Notes: generated from the sequence alone by a model not told the origin. Shown: positions 44,187-52,427, counted from the first letter of the stretch. The stretch: DNA of 64,000 nt from Sphingobacterium yanglingense (GCF_004363245.1 NZ_SNYV01000001.1:1-64000), one strand, 5' to 3'. Translations and numbers: made by a program.

Positions 44187-44668
44187 TGAAAGTTTATGTA
44201 TTATTGATGCGACTCTATATTCGAAGGCATCAATGAGCGCTCTTTGTTCGGTTCAATGGTCACTAAGAACTTGTATGTCTGTTGATGACCGGAATGAATC
44301 ATAAAAGTTTTATCTGAAAAGAGGCAACATTGGAGGCTGTACGGTAAGTTGTCTGTTGGAGCCGATCTGTAGGGTATAAAAGAACAAAACCTTGACGATG
44401 GGCGCCAAGGTTTGCTACTAACCAATTATAAACCTAAATTATGAAAAGACTATTCTAAAACAACTCTTTTTTCTATTCGAATACTTTCATAGATTTCCGA
44501 ATTGTTAACACAAAGTTACGTCAAGAATCGGTAGTTGTCAAGTCTTATTAGTATAAAAGTTGCGATAACAACTACTTTGTGACAAATTCTTGATGTTTCT
44601 GGTTTATATTGATAAATCTATGGCTATTCTGAGTAAGGAGGCTGTTTAGCATATCTACAATTATTAGT
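44187..44668. other. gene-free region with an orphan leader-like segment
   Basis: About 480 bases without a supportable gene. An 8-bp stem AAACCTTG / CAAGGTTT (44387-44413, 11-base loop) is followed by an AT-rich tract and then ATGAAAAGACTATTCTAA (44441-44458), which reads MKRLF and stops. This looks like the 5' leader and first codons of an exported-protein gene, with nothing behind it. The ORF at 44201-44425 on the minus strand has no family features. A separate inverted repeat lies at 44521-44593. Confidence 0.4.
44521..44593. repeat. imperfect inverted repeat upstream of kdsC
   Basis: Outer arms TCAAGAAT (44521-44528) and ATTCTTGA (44586-44593) and inner arms GTAGTTGT (44531-44538) and ACAACTAC (44568-44575) pair around a 29-base loop, with unequal internal loops of 2 and 10 bases. 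It precedes the kdsC promoter by ~50 bases. It could be a protein-binding site or a structured RNA. Confidence 0.5.
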
Positions 44669-44676
44669 TACCTTTG
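44645..44676 (+). promoter_or_regulatory. promoter of kdsC
   Basis: TTTA (44645-44648, near-match to -33 TTTG), 20 bases, then exact TACCTTTG (44669-44676). The start codon is only 8 bases beyond, so the mRNA is nearly leaderless. Confidence 0.55.
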
Positions 44677-44684
44677 TATTAGTT

Positions 44685-45203
44685 ATGATTTATTCTACGT
44701 TAAAAAATATAAAATGCATTGTTTTGGATGTCGACGGAGTATTGACAGATGGTGCTATTTTAGTCAACGAAAATGGTGAACAACTGCGAACTTTCAATGT
44801 CAAAGACGGGTATGCAATACAGTATGCGGTCAAGCAGGGTTTATTGGTTTTCGTGATTACCGGAGGACGTTCTCAAGGAGTTTTGAAACGTATGGAGGGG
44901 CTTCATGTTCCCGAGATACATTTGGGCGTTTCGGACAAATTAAGCCTGCTTGAGGAGCTCGCTGCACGTTACGGTTTAAGCTTAGCGGATATAGCCTTTA
45001 TAGGCGATGATATGCCTGACTATAGCTGTATGCAACAAGTTGGAGCCGCTATTGCCCCTGCGGATGCCGTTGAAGATATTAAGCGTGTAAGCCACTATGT
45101 TTCTACTAAGCGTGGAGGAGAAGGTGTGGTGCGCGAGATTATTGAAAAGGTGTTGCGACTTCAAGATAAATGGCACACAGAAGTTCTTATAAAAAGTATA
45201 TAA
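44685..45203 (+). CDS. kdsC: 3-deoxy-D-manno-octulosonate 8-phosphate phosphatase (KdsC)
   Basis: 172 residues, the length of the capless HAD subclass to which KdsC belongs. Motif I VLDVDGVLTDG, motif II VFVITGG and motif IV FIGDDMPDYSCM are intact, so unlike the HAD-like protein at 28460 this one should be active. It removes phosphate from Kdo-8-P in lipopolysaccharide core biosynthesis; a short YrbI-type homologue with another sugar substrate is an alternative. Its stop lies one base before the maf start, so the two form a tight operon. Confidence 0.9.
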   Translation: MIYSTLKNIKCIVLDVDGVLTDGAILVNENGEQLRTFNVKDGYAIQYAVKQGLLVFVITGGRSQGVLKRMEGLHVPEIHLGVSDKLSLLEELAARYGLSLADIAFIGDDMPDYSCMQQVGAAIAPADAVEDIKRVSHYVSTKRGGEGVVREIIEKVLRLQDKWHTEVLIKSI

Positions 45204-45204
45204 C

Positions 45205-45804
45205 ATGTTGTTTTTAGAAGCTATAGCGAAAATACCTATTATTCTAGGCTCGCAATCTCCACGTAGAAAGGAACTTCTGTCATCGTTGGATCTCAATTTT
45301 GAGATTGTAGTTCGTGAAATCGATGAATCGATCCCTGCAGGCGTGCTGGCCGAAGATGCCGCCGAATATATTGCAGTGGAGAAAATTAAAGCTTTTGCCG
45401 AACTCAGCTTTTCCGAGCATATCGTGATTACGGCTGATACCGTTGTAGTAGACGGGGAAGGTACAGTGCTTGGTAAGCCTAAGAATATAGAAGAAGCACG
45501 AATGGTATTGTCTGGTCTGAGCGGTAAGTCGCATTGTGTCTATACCGGGGTGGCCGTAGCTTACCATGGGGAGATAAGAAGTTTTACGTGCGAGACAATT
45601 GTTCGTTTTAGAACGTTGGACAAGGAGGAGATTGAATATTATCTGAATAAGTACAAACCCTATGATAAAGCTGGATCTTATGGGATTCAAGAATGGATAG
45701 GCCGCATAGGAGTGGATGCTATTGAAGGATCTTTTGAAAATGTTGTCGGACTTCCGACCGCCCGTCTCTATGACGAACTTAAGCGGATAGTCCTATCCTT
45801 ATAA
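45205..45804 (+). CDS. maf: Maf-family nucleotide pyrophosphatase
   Basis: 199 residues. The N-terminal signature ILGSQSPRRKELL, ITADTVVVDGEGTVLGKP, and YDKAGSYGIQEW are diagnostic of Maf/YhdE proteins. They hydrolyse dTTP/UTP or modified nucleotides to monophosphates, a housecleaning activity, and have been linked to septum inhibition. Cotranscribed with kdsC (one-base gap) and ended by a strong bidirectional terminator. Confidence 0.95.
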   Translation: MLFLEAIAKIPIILGSQSPRRKELLSSLDLNFEIVVREIDESIPAGVLAEDAAEYIAVEKIKAFAELSFSEHIVITADTVVVDGEGTVLGKPKNIEEARMVLSGLSGKSHCVYTGVAVAYHGEIRSFTCETIVRFRTLDKEEIEYYLNKYKPYDKAGSYGIQEWIGRIGVDAIEGSFENVVGLPTARLYDELKRIVLSL

Positions 45805-45838
45805 AAAAGGCCGTTTGTTTACAAACGGCCTTTTTTAT
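45803..45838. terminator. bidirectional terminator between maf and the TonB-dependent receptor
   Basis: AAAAAAGGCCGTTTGT / ACAAACGGCCTTTTTT, a near-perfect 16-bp stem with a two-base loop. It touches the stop codons of both convergent genes. Confidence 0.9.
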
Positions 45839-48513
45839 TATTTGATATGGTATCTCACCCCTGTGTAGAACATTCTACCCGTTAATGGACCCCATAATAA
45901 GTTGGTGTCAAAGTATTGACCAAAAGGTTGATCAAAACCTAATATCGGATCTTTTTGGTAGTAATTCGTTAAGTTTTCCCCACCTACATAGATATCAATA
46001 TTTTTGTTTTTTCCTAGTTTTCTGCTGACCTGTGCATTCATCGTGACATAAGACTTAGAGTTTTCCGGTAGCTGGTACTCTACAGGGTTGGCAGCCGTAG
46101 AAGGCATTCTTTTCTTACCTACTACATTTAGGGTGTAGTCAAACGACCATCCACTATGTAGATTGTAGGCAAGGTTCATGAAACCTCTATGTTTTGCTGT
46201 CAATGGTTTCTGTAGGCGTCCGCTGGCATAGTCTGTCTGTACATCCAATAGTCTGTATGCAAATCTAGCTTCAAAGTGTTGAGCAGGCATAAAGCGTAGC
46301 TCTGTTTGCAAGCTGTTTGAGAATGATTTACCTTCTAGATTGTAGAAAGATACCGCTCTTGGGTTCTCAAAATCGATAACAACTTGGTTTTGGAAGTTAT
46401 TATGGAATAATTCCATTGATATCCCCGCTTCCCGTCCAAATAATTGAAAGTCCTGGTCAAAGGTCAATCCCGTATTCCAAGATACCTCTGGTTTTAATCC
46501 ATAGGCATTGTTCTGGTTTGCTAAAGAAGCGAAGTCGATCGTACGGCTCGATGCAAATATACTCATGTTCTCCGCGAATATATTTGCAGTACGCTGTCCT
46601 CTTCCTGAGCTTAAACGGAGTGTCGTAGTCGATGTTGGTGCATAGCGTACAACAGCTCTTGGTGTTGTAAACCATCCGTATAGAGAATTGTAATCCTGGC
46701 GCAGGCCTAATACCGCATCAAAGTTTTCAGCAGGGCTGAAGGTGTATTCTGCAAATGCTCCCGTGACGGCTTCCTTCCGTTTGAAATTGTATTCAGTTAT
46801 AGTTTCGTCATAGTCATCATAAGAGATCGAAGCCCCCACTTTATATTTGTGGGCTATAGAGCCAATCACATCTTGAAAGATAAGGTTGGCATAACCACTG
46901 CTCTGCTCGCTCCGGTAATTAGTAAGTCCAAAGTAGCTGTCCTGTTTATAGTTCGAACCGGATAGTTGTAGGCCGATACTTCTTAGTCTGTTCTCTGGGA
47001 ACACATATCCGATTTTAGCAAAACCTTCAATACGTTGGTTGTCGAAACCGATCCCATATCTATTCGTTGTGCCTTTGTCAGTAGATTTATTGAAATCAGT
47101 ATGTCCGCCCGTACGGTCGTCTTTAAGGTATTTAACACCGAATTGTGCAATCACCCCTTTTCCGTCTTCGTAGTGCCATCTGTTGATTCCCGAGAATAAG
47201 TTGCCAACAGGTGCATCTCTGTATCCATTTTTACTGTAGTTCATGCCTTTGTTGTACATGAAGTTGTCATGGAGTAAGAAGCCTACCGACCATTTATCAT
47301 TCAGCTTTTGTGCTAGGTTCAGGTTGATGTCTGTACGTCCCATGTTGTTGGCGTAAGCATTGAAAAACAAGCGATCTGTTTCGTGTGGTTTTTTCAGTTC
47401 GATATTGATCTGTCCTGCCATATTTTCAAATCCATTAACAACAGATCCGATACCTTTTGAAATTTCTATAGAGTTGATCCATGTTCCAGCAATACTGTTC
47501 AGACCAAGTGGTGTTGCGAAACCGCGGGGACCTGGTAGTCCTTCTACAGTCAATTGGGTGTAGATACCGCTTAAGCCCAACATCTGGATCTGTTTACTAC
47601 CTGTTACCGCATCATTACTCACGACATCGACAGATGCATTCGTAGAGAAGCTTTCACTTAAGTCACAACATGCTGCTTTGAAGAGTTCCTTTGTCGTTAG
47701 GACTTCCATCCGATTTGGATTCAGCTTATTGATATAGGTTGCTTTTTTGCTCCTTGATACGACTACCTCTGACAATACATTGTCTTTCGAGTGGATAACG
47801 AGTACCTCATGAAGGTCTTTTACGACTATAGTGTCAGCCTGCATTCCTGGGTGGGAGAAAATAAGGTGTTTGTACCCTTTTTCATGTTTAATCTTGAATA
47901 CCCCATTTTCATTACTTGTCGTCTGTTTTGTAGGAGCTTCGAGCCATTTGATATTCACGCCAACGATAGGGGTAAGTTCTGCTTTTCCATCTTCGTTTAC
48001 TACAACACCCGTTATGATATGTTCGTGATGCTCATGGTCATCATCGTCATCGTGTTTTGCCTTAGGGGCATGGTTGTGCCCAGCGTGGTCATCATGGTTA
48101 TGACCGGCATGGTCGTCATGATTATGTCCTGCATGATCATCGTGGTTGTGACCTGCATGTTCGTCTTTTTTGCCTTCACCTAGTCGCTCATATAGACAAC
48201 ACTCATGCAGCTTGGCATATACATCATCTTCCGCTTTGACTAATGGGGTGTCATGGCCAGCTTTGGCAATCGCCTGTTGGATTTGGTTGAGGTTGACTTT
48301 TTTAGAATCGTACTTTGTCGTGATTTTGTGTGTTTTGTCATCCCAGACTGCAGATTCTACACCTGATATTTTGGCGGCTGTTTCAATGCGTTTTTTACAC
48401 ATACCACAATTGCCCGGTACTTCAAATACGGCGGTGCTCAGGGTCTGTGCTACAGTGACCTGTGTTATAAAAATAAATATAATGAATGATGCGACTTTGT
48501 ATATTGTATTCAT
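45838..48513 (-). CDS. TonB-dependent receptor with N-terminal HMA domain and His-rich region
   Basis: 891 residues from the ATG at 48513 (MNTIYKVASF), which begins a good signal peptide; the upstream extension of the frame does not. After cleavage (VTVAQ) comes a heavy-metal-associated domain (about 27-95) with the NCGMCKKRIE metal site, then a histidine/aspartate-rich stretch with four HAGHNHDD units and a DDDDDHEHHEH run, a carboxypeptidase-regulatory-like domain, the plug (about 240-370) and a 22-strand-type beta barrel. The metal-binding front end suggests uptake or sensing of a metal, most likely copper or zinc. The gene next to it encodes a small Cys/His-rich secreted protein that fits the same role. 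Metal identity is inference. Confidence 0.9.
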   Translation of the reverse strand: MNTIYKVASFIIFIFITQVTVAQTLSTAVFEVPGNCGMCKKRIETAAKISGVESAVWDDKTHKITTKYDSKKVNLNQIQQAIAKAGHDTPLVKAEDDVYAKLHECCLYERLGEGKKDEHAGHNHDDHAGHNHDDHAGHNHDDHAGHNHAPKAKHDDDDDHEHHEHIITGVVVNEDGKAELTPIVGVNIKWLEAPTKQTTSNENGVFKIKHEKGYKHLIFSHPGMQADTIVVKDLHEVLVIHSKDNVLSEVVVSRSKKATYINKLNPNRMEVLTTKELFKAACCDLSESFSTNASVDVVSNDAVTGSKQIQMLGLSGIYTQLTVEGLPGPRGFATPLGLNSIAGTWINSIEISKGIGSVVNGFENMAGQINIELKKPHETDRLFFNAYANNMGRTDINLNLAQKLNDKWSVGFLLHDNFMYNKGMNYSKNGYRDAPVGNLFSGINRWHYEDGKGVIAQFGVKYLKDDRTGGHTDFNKSTDKGTTNRYGIGFDNQRIEGFAKIGYVFPENRLRSIGLQLSGSNYKQDSYFGLTNYRSEQSSGYANLIFQDVIGSIAHKYKVGASISYDDYDETITEYNFKRKEAVTGAFAEYTFSPAENFDAVLGLRQDYNSLYGWFTTPRAVVRYAPTSTTTLRLSSGRGQRTANIFAENMSIFASSRTIDFASLANQNNAYGLKPEVSWNTGLTFDQDFQLFGREAGISMELFHNNFQNQVVIDFENPRAVSFYNLEGKSFSNSLQTELRFMPAQHFEARFAYRLLDVQTDYASGRLQKPLTAKHRGFMNLAYNLHSGWSFDYTLNVVGKKRMPSTAANPVEYQLPENSKSYVTMNAQVSRKLGKNKNIDIYVGGENLTNYYQKDPILGFDQPFGQYFDTNLLWGPLTGRMFYTGVRYHIK
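48068..48164. repeat. 24-bp coding repeats for the His-rich stretch
   Basis: Four diverged 24-bp units encode DDHAGHNH-type repeats in the TonB-dependent receptor. Third positions vary freely, while the His, Ala, Gly and Asn codons are kept, suggesting selection on the protein rather than recent duplication. Confidence 0.8.
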
Positions 48514-48621
48514 ATGTAAACAATTTGTTGTGAGGCAGCTATTGTATATCGTTTGCCTTCTAGGGCGAATCATATAGTCCTTTCAATGGACTTGTAATAT
48601 CCAAAAGACAAATGTTCTTTA

Positions 48622-48647
48622 CTTTTCAGTCTAACCCGACTGAAAGG
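48622..48647. other. hairpin in the leader region of the receptor gene
   Basis: CTTTTCAGTC-TAACCC-GACTGAAAGG forms a 10-bp stem in the 218-base gap between the Cys/His-rich protein gene and the receptor gene. It has no T-run on the minus strand, so it is a poor terminator and may instead be regulatory. Confidence 0.5.
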
Positions 48648-48731
48648 ATATACCAATAGCTTCTCTTGTGTGATTTAATCGATGGAGCATAGCTCTGCAG
48701 TGCCCCATTTAATAACAGCGGAGATGCTATC

Positions 48732-49157
48732 CTAAATTCTGAAAATACAATTTAAAAGAAATGTGGGGGGAGAGACGTCTTTGAAGACGAAATTGTTCGT
48801 TAGGACCAATTTTTCCTTTTCAAACTCCAAGCTGATAGGCTTGAGGTTGATCCATAGGCGAGTTAAGATCGCGGGTGCTATATCGGTAGAAAAATTCGAA
48901 CTTCCCGAAAACAGTTTATTGGCAAGCTGGTCGATTTTAATCTCGATATCGCTACATTTTCCATCCGAACATGTCTTGTGCTCTGAAGAACTAGAAGTTT
49001 GTTCTTCATGTCTTGTGCATAGCGCACATTCATCATGGCCTGTTTTCTCGTATATACTGATGGATGTTCCGCCACAACAGTTATGCATATACACTGATCC
49101 TCCAAAGGAGACCATCGTATAAATAATGCATAATAATAGGGCAAGAAATCTTTTCAT
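48732..49157 (-). CDS. HYC_CC_PP-type small Cys/His-rich secreted protein
   Basis: 141 residues from the ATG at 49157 (MKRFLALLL); a TTG at 49166 lies inside the promoter box. A signal peptide (about 1-20) is followed by HNCCGG (25-30), then HDECALCTRHEE and CSDGKCSD. A PP pair lies near the C-terminus (VSPPTFLL). This matches the pattern of a Bacteroidota family annotated as HYC_CC_PP after its motifs, usually found beside TonB-dependent receptors with metal links, as here. It probably binds a metal in the periplasm; the biochemical role is not established. Confidence 0.7.
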   Translation of the reverse strand: MKRFLALLLCIIYTMVSFGGSVYMHNCCGGTSISIYEKTGHDECALCTRHEEQTSSSSEHKTCSDGKCSDIEIKIDQLANKLFSGSSNFSTDIAPAILTRLWINLKPISLEFEKEKLVLTNNFVFKDVSPPTFLLNCIFRI

Positions 49158-49163
49158 CACGAG

Positions 49164-49171
49164 CAAATATA
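49164..49171 (-). promoter_or_regulatory. -7 promoter element of the Cys/His-rich protein gene
   Basis: Exact TATATTTG on the minus strand, 6 bases before the ATG at 49157, predicting a leaderless or almost leaderless mRNA. Confidence 0.55.
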
Positions 49172-49252
49172 AAGGAAATAAAATGATAAAAAATATTTTG
49201 CTGTTGCAACATTATTGTTATCTTAGTGATAGCTAACCTTTATCTAATTATT

Positions 49253-49366
49253 ATGGTAGAATTTTTTGAACAACCTGTTGTAGCCTTAGCCGGTATTGCA
49301 GTTCTTGTTTTCGCCGCTCTTTTTCTGCTTAAGCTGTATTCAAAATTGATGTCCCGATTAGGGTAA
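49253..49366 (+). CDS. small single-helix membrane protein, 37 residues (putative)
   Basis: An ORF starting at ATG 49253 encodes MVEFFEQPVVALAGIAVL and ends KLYSKLMSRLG. It has one clean hydrophobic helix (about residues 9-27), an acidic N-terminus and a basic C-terminus, the charge pattern of a real inserted membrane peptide. It lies between the divergent Cys/His-rich protein gene and tonB, in an otherwise empty 347-base gap. I recognise no family. An AACCTTTA box just upstream is a weak -7 candidate. A role with the TonB or metal locus is only suggested by position. Confidence 0.45.
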   Translation: MVEFFEQPVVALAGIAVLVFAALFLLKLYSKLMSRLG

Positions 49367-49504
49367 TCTATATTTTTTATATACTTCAGGGAGCCTGCCT
49401 GATGGTAGGTGCAGGTGCAAAATATGTTCAATTTGTTTTGTGGAAACAATCGCTTTGGATCATCATAGTATAAAAGAGAGTTATAAACCAAAAAACTTTT
49501 TGCT

Positions 49505-50389
49505 ATGCTATTTTCAAAATCAGTTATTTTCGACAAAGAATGGATGGATGTCGTTTTTGTCGGCCGGAACAAAGCTTATGGAGCTTACCAATTGAGGCTT
49601 TTTGGAGAGAAAGCTATACAGATTTCTTTAGCAGGTGTGGCATTATTTGTTGCTGCGCTGTGCAGTCTTTCTTTTATGGAACATAAACCCCAGAAAGCAG
49701 CGGAAGACAATCTTTCGAGTATTAATACATCGTTGATTTCTGTTGAGATTGAGGATCCTCTTCCGATTAAAGAAGAGGTTGTCATTCCAAAAGAAACCGG
49801 CGAAGCACAGCAGGTCGCCCAAGATGTGCCTGCAGTAGATGTAGTGAAATTTACGGAGGTTAGTCCCACTGATAAGGCAAACGTTAAAGAAGATGTCGTA
49901 GCGACATCGGAAACACTTGCCCCGAAGAAGATGATCGGAGCGATATCGATGAAAGGACAGGCTGGTGGAACACTTATACCCAAAGGTACTTTTGGCAAAG
50001 AAAAACGAGAAGGTGGTAATACAGGCCGGAGTACAGGAAGTATTACGGGGGGAGGAGACGATTCGGGGGATCCTTTCGAGACCGTAGAGATTATGCCTAT
50101 GCCGCCGGGGGGAATGAAAGCGTTCGTCGAGTGGGTAGCACGCAATTATCAATTCCCTTCCGCAGCTGTTGATAACGGAGCATCAGGTGTTATACAGGTC
50201 AGCTTTGTTGTAGAAAAAGATGGTAGCTTGAGTTCTTTTGATGTGAAGCGAGATTTGGGGTTCGGAACAGGGGATCAGGCTGTTAAGCTCCTACAAAGGG
50301 CGAAGCATTGGACCCCAGGTATTCAGAATGGAAGACCTGTTCGGGTCTCCTACACGTTGCCTATAAGGCTCAGTACGATACAACAATAA
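49505..50389 (+). CDS. tonB: Energy transducer TonB
   Basis: 294 residues with the Bacteroidota TonB layout. An N-terminal cytoplasmic part (EWMDVVFVGRNKAYGAYQLR) is followed by one membrane helix (about 38-58), a long periplasmic linker rich in Glu, Val and Pro, and a Gly/Ser-rich spacer. The C-terminal TonB domain lies at ~200-294 (FPSAAVDNGASGVIQVSFVV, RVSYTLPIRLS). It couples the proton-motive force through ExbBD to outer-membrane receptors. The receptors at 45838 and 59614 are potential clients. ExbB/ExbD are not in the window. Confidence 0.93.
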   Translation: MLFSKSVIFDKEWMDVVFVGRNKAYGAYQLRLFGEKAIQISLAGVALFVAALCSLSFMEHKPQKAAEDNLSSINTSLISVEIEDPLPIKEEVVIPKETGEAQQVAQDVPAVDVVKFTEVSPTDKANVKEDVVATSETLAPKKMIGAISMKGQAGGTLIPKGTFGKEKREGGNTGRSTGSITGGGDDSGDPFETVEIMPMPPGGMKAFVEWVARNYQFPSAAVDNGASGVIQVSFVVEKDGSLSSFDVKRDLGFGTGDQAVKLLQRAKHWTPGIQNGRPVRVSYTLPIRLSTIQQ

Positions 50390-50400
50390 GATATGATTTT

Positions 50401-50430
50401 TTCAAGCTCCTTTCTAGGGGCTTGAATCTT
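50401..50430. terminator. terminator of tonB, possibly bidirectional
   Basis: TTCAAGCTCC-TTTCTA-GGGGCTTGAA stem with flanking T-rich sequence (TCTTTTT), between convergent tonB and the anti-sigma gene. Confidence 0.75.
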
Positions 50431-50447
50431 TTTAAACCTATAGGAAG

Positions 50448-51782
50448 TTATTTACGCGGTTTGATCTGTATATAGATATTTTTGGAATCTGTTCCAGCTT
50501 TCCAGGTAGGACCCTGTTCGATCAGGTCGATAATCTTGGAGTTAAGTTTCCTATCCGACGATCTTATTATAGATACATTTATAGGTTTACGTTCCTTATT
50601 CAGCTCCATCCGGACAGAAAAGTCATATTCCGTTTCAGTAATTTTGTCTATCTCATGAAAGAGGTAGGACATATATTTTTCCCAGCCATTTGTAGGTATA
50701 CTCTTCTCTTGCTTGGCTTTTGGGGTAAAGCCAATTTCGTCCAGTAGGTTTTCTAACGGCGATAATAATATGGTCTGTTCTCCACCTTCGGCCTTGACTT
50801 CTTTAGCGGTATATCCTGAGGCGTTTATTTTTAGGCTATTTTTACTATTGGCTGCATATAAAAATCTTCCGTCTGCATCTGTCACGACAACTTTATCATT
50901 TTGAGTGTCTGTAACCTCTACTCCGGCCAAAGGTTGTTTCGATTGCTGGTCCAAAATCTGCCCCCAGATTAAATCTGTCTTAGCGTCCAGACCTAGACTG
51001 CTCAGACGGGCCCTCATTTGTGCACTAGATAGCGGGGTGTTTGGATTGTTGCTCACTCTGGTTTCTGTTACCCTAGGCTGTCCTTGTTTTTTTTGATTGG
51101 AAGCGATAAGGTTCGATTTATCCTGAGCTTCGGTATTAATGATGATTACATCGCTCTCATGCTTAGGGTGACCGAGATTTAATGTGCCGGCTATGTCTTG
51201 GTTGAGTTCAATGTTTTTTTCCGTAGGTGTGTAGGCTAGAATCTGGCTCTCTTGCTCTGTGAGTTTTCTCGAGCGTAGATTGGCGGACATGTTTTCATGT
51301 TTGCTGCTCTGCTCTGCATGCGCTTCCTGCTGGCGGTACCCAGGGCCAGAAAACAATTGGCCTACGCTGTCAGGCGTAGCGGCAATTTCCGCTATACGGT
51401 CGTGGCTAGGGCCAATAGGACCTTCAGGCATATCGTCGGCAACAAGCTCTTGCGTGTGAGTGTCTTGATTTTTATTATTCCAGAATAGTATACCTGTTGT
51501 CGTCAGTAGAACTACAACCGATGCGGCTATCTTGAAGAGATTACTGTTCCATAGTGATCTGGAAGGTGGTCGCTGTACAGTCCGTTTAGTGATTTGGTCA
51601 TTGATATCGACGAATGATAGCGGACTGCTCGCGTTGTTCTTTTCGATTTCCAAACCCATAAGGATATCCGATAGCATCTCGTCATCATGGGCAGCACGTT
51701 CTATTTCATGCATTTCCTTAGAAGACAATTCGCCATTGACATACTTACGTAGGTGGGCAATATCGAATGTGAGTTTACGCAT
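50448..51782 (-). CDS. Anti-sigma-like membrane protein with carboxypeptidase-regulatory and TonB-like domains
   Basis: 444 residues. A cytoplasmic N-terminal region (LRKYVNGELSSKEMHEIERA) of anti-sigma type is followed by a membrane helix at about 82-101 and a long low-complexity linker. A carboxypeptidase-regulatory-like beta domain lies at ~268-350 (GQILDQQSKQPLAGVEVTD, VVTDADGRFLYAA), and a C-terminal segment at ~370-444 resembles the TonB C-terminal fold. The gene overlaps the upstream ECF sigma gene by 8 bases, so it very likely encodes the cognate anti-sigma factor. The periplasmic TonB-like end may sense envelope proteins; that part is inference. Confidence 0.8.
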   Translation of the reverse strand: MRKLTFDIAHLRKYVNGELSSKEMHEIERAAHDDEMLSDILMGLEIEKNNASSPLSFVDINDQITKRTVQRPPSRSLWNSNLFKIAASVVVLLTTTGILFWNNKNQDTHTQELVADDMPEGPIGPSHDRIAEIAATPDSVGQLFSGPGYRQQEAHAEQSSKHENMSANLRSRKLTEQESQILAYTPTEKNIELNQDIAGTLNLGHPKHESDVIIINTEAQDKSNLIASNQKKQGQPRVTETRVSNNPNTPLSSAQMRARLSSLGLDAKTDLIWGQILDQQSKQPLAGVEVTDTQNDKVVVTDADGRFLYAANSKNSLKINASGYTAKEVKAEGGEQTILLSPLENLLDEIGFTPKAKQEKSIPTNGWEKYMSYLFHEIDKITETEYDFSVRMELNKERKPINVSIIRSSDRKLNSKIIDLIEQGPTWKAGTDSKNIYIQIKPRK

Positions 51783-52347
51783 CAGCTCTATCCATACAGT
51801 TTTTTAAGTTTCTCTTTCCGTTCTGGATATAGCTTTTTACCTCATTCATGCTATATCCTGTTATTTCAACGACCTCTTTGTAGCAATGTTCATTGATAAA
51901 AAAAAGGTCTACCGTCACTCTTTGTTTTTCTGGAAGCTTTTCTATGCATTGTTCCAGCGAGGATAGTTTTTCCTCTTTCTCCGAATAACTTTCTTCCTGA
52001 TGCATACGTATCGGGAATTCCACAAATTCATCGACTGAAAATTCTATTCTGCCTTTTTTTGATCGTAGATCCATGAGGCAAAAGTTCTTACTTACTACGT
52101 ATAGCCACTTCGGAAAGCTCTTGATATCCTGTTTTTTAATCTTGGTTATTAGCTCTTCAAAGATTTGCATCACAGCATCTTTGCTCTTTTCCTCTTCTTT
52201 AAAGTAGCGTAAGCATACGTAGTATACCATTTCGGCATGTTTGCTATACAGCTTGCCTAAGGCTTCCATATTATTTCCCTTAAGATACTGTGCCAAGAGG
52301 ACAGCATCTTCTTCATTAGGAGGAAGGTCAGCATTGTATAGTTTCAT
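51775..52347 (-). CDS. ECF-type RNA polymerase sigma factor
   Basis: 190 residues with sigma region 2 (LYSKHAEMVYYVCLRYFKEE, SKDAVMQIFEELI) and region 4 (LEQCIEKLPEKQRVTVDLFF, followed by the ITGYSMNEVKSYIQNG recognition helix). It would direct RNA polymerase to a small set of envelope-related promoters and is held in check by the anti-sigma protein encoded by the overlapping next gene. It differs from the FecI-like factor at 58022, so the two ECF systems are independent. Confidence 0.9.
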   Translation of the reverse strand: MKLYNADLPPNEEDAVLLAQYLKGNNMEALGKLYSKHAEMVYYVCLRYFKEEEKSKDAVMQIFEELITKIKKQDIKSFPKWLYVVSKNFCLMDLRSKKGRIEFSVDEFVEFPIRMHQEESYSEKEEKLSSLEQCIEKLPEKQRVTVDLFFINEHCYKEVVEITGYSMNEVKSYIQNGKRNLKNCMDRADA

Positions 52348-52427
52348 AAAATTGCCGTCAAATTAGTGCTTTTTTTTCAGAGTATCAGTTATTTAATGTT
52401 AAATTAAGGTTTTTTCAATGATTCTCT

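Noticed and set aside
44201..44425. 74-residue ORF on the minus strand after floA
   Set aside because: No signal peptide, family motif or promoter; composition looks like random reading of an intergenic region.
48068..48164. Possible CRISPR-like or regulatory direct repeats
   Set aside because: The 24-bp units are in-frame coding repeats for a His-rich stretch, with no spacers.
48514..48573. 20-residue N-terminal extension of the TonB-dependent receptor
   Set aside because: It would put a polar Arg/Cys-rich stretch before the signal peptide; the ATG at 48513 starts a normal signal sequence.
49240..49572. 110-residue ORF on the minus strand before tonB
   Set aside because: Overlaps the tonB start and the 37-residue ORF on the other strand; translation shows no domain and has poor composition for a protein.
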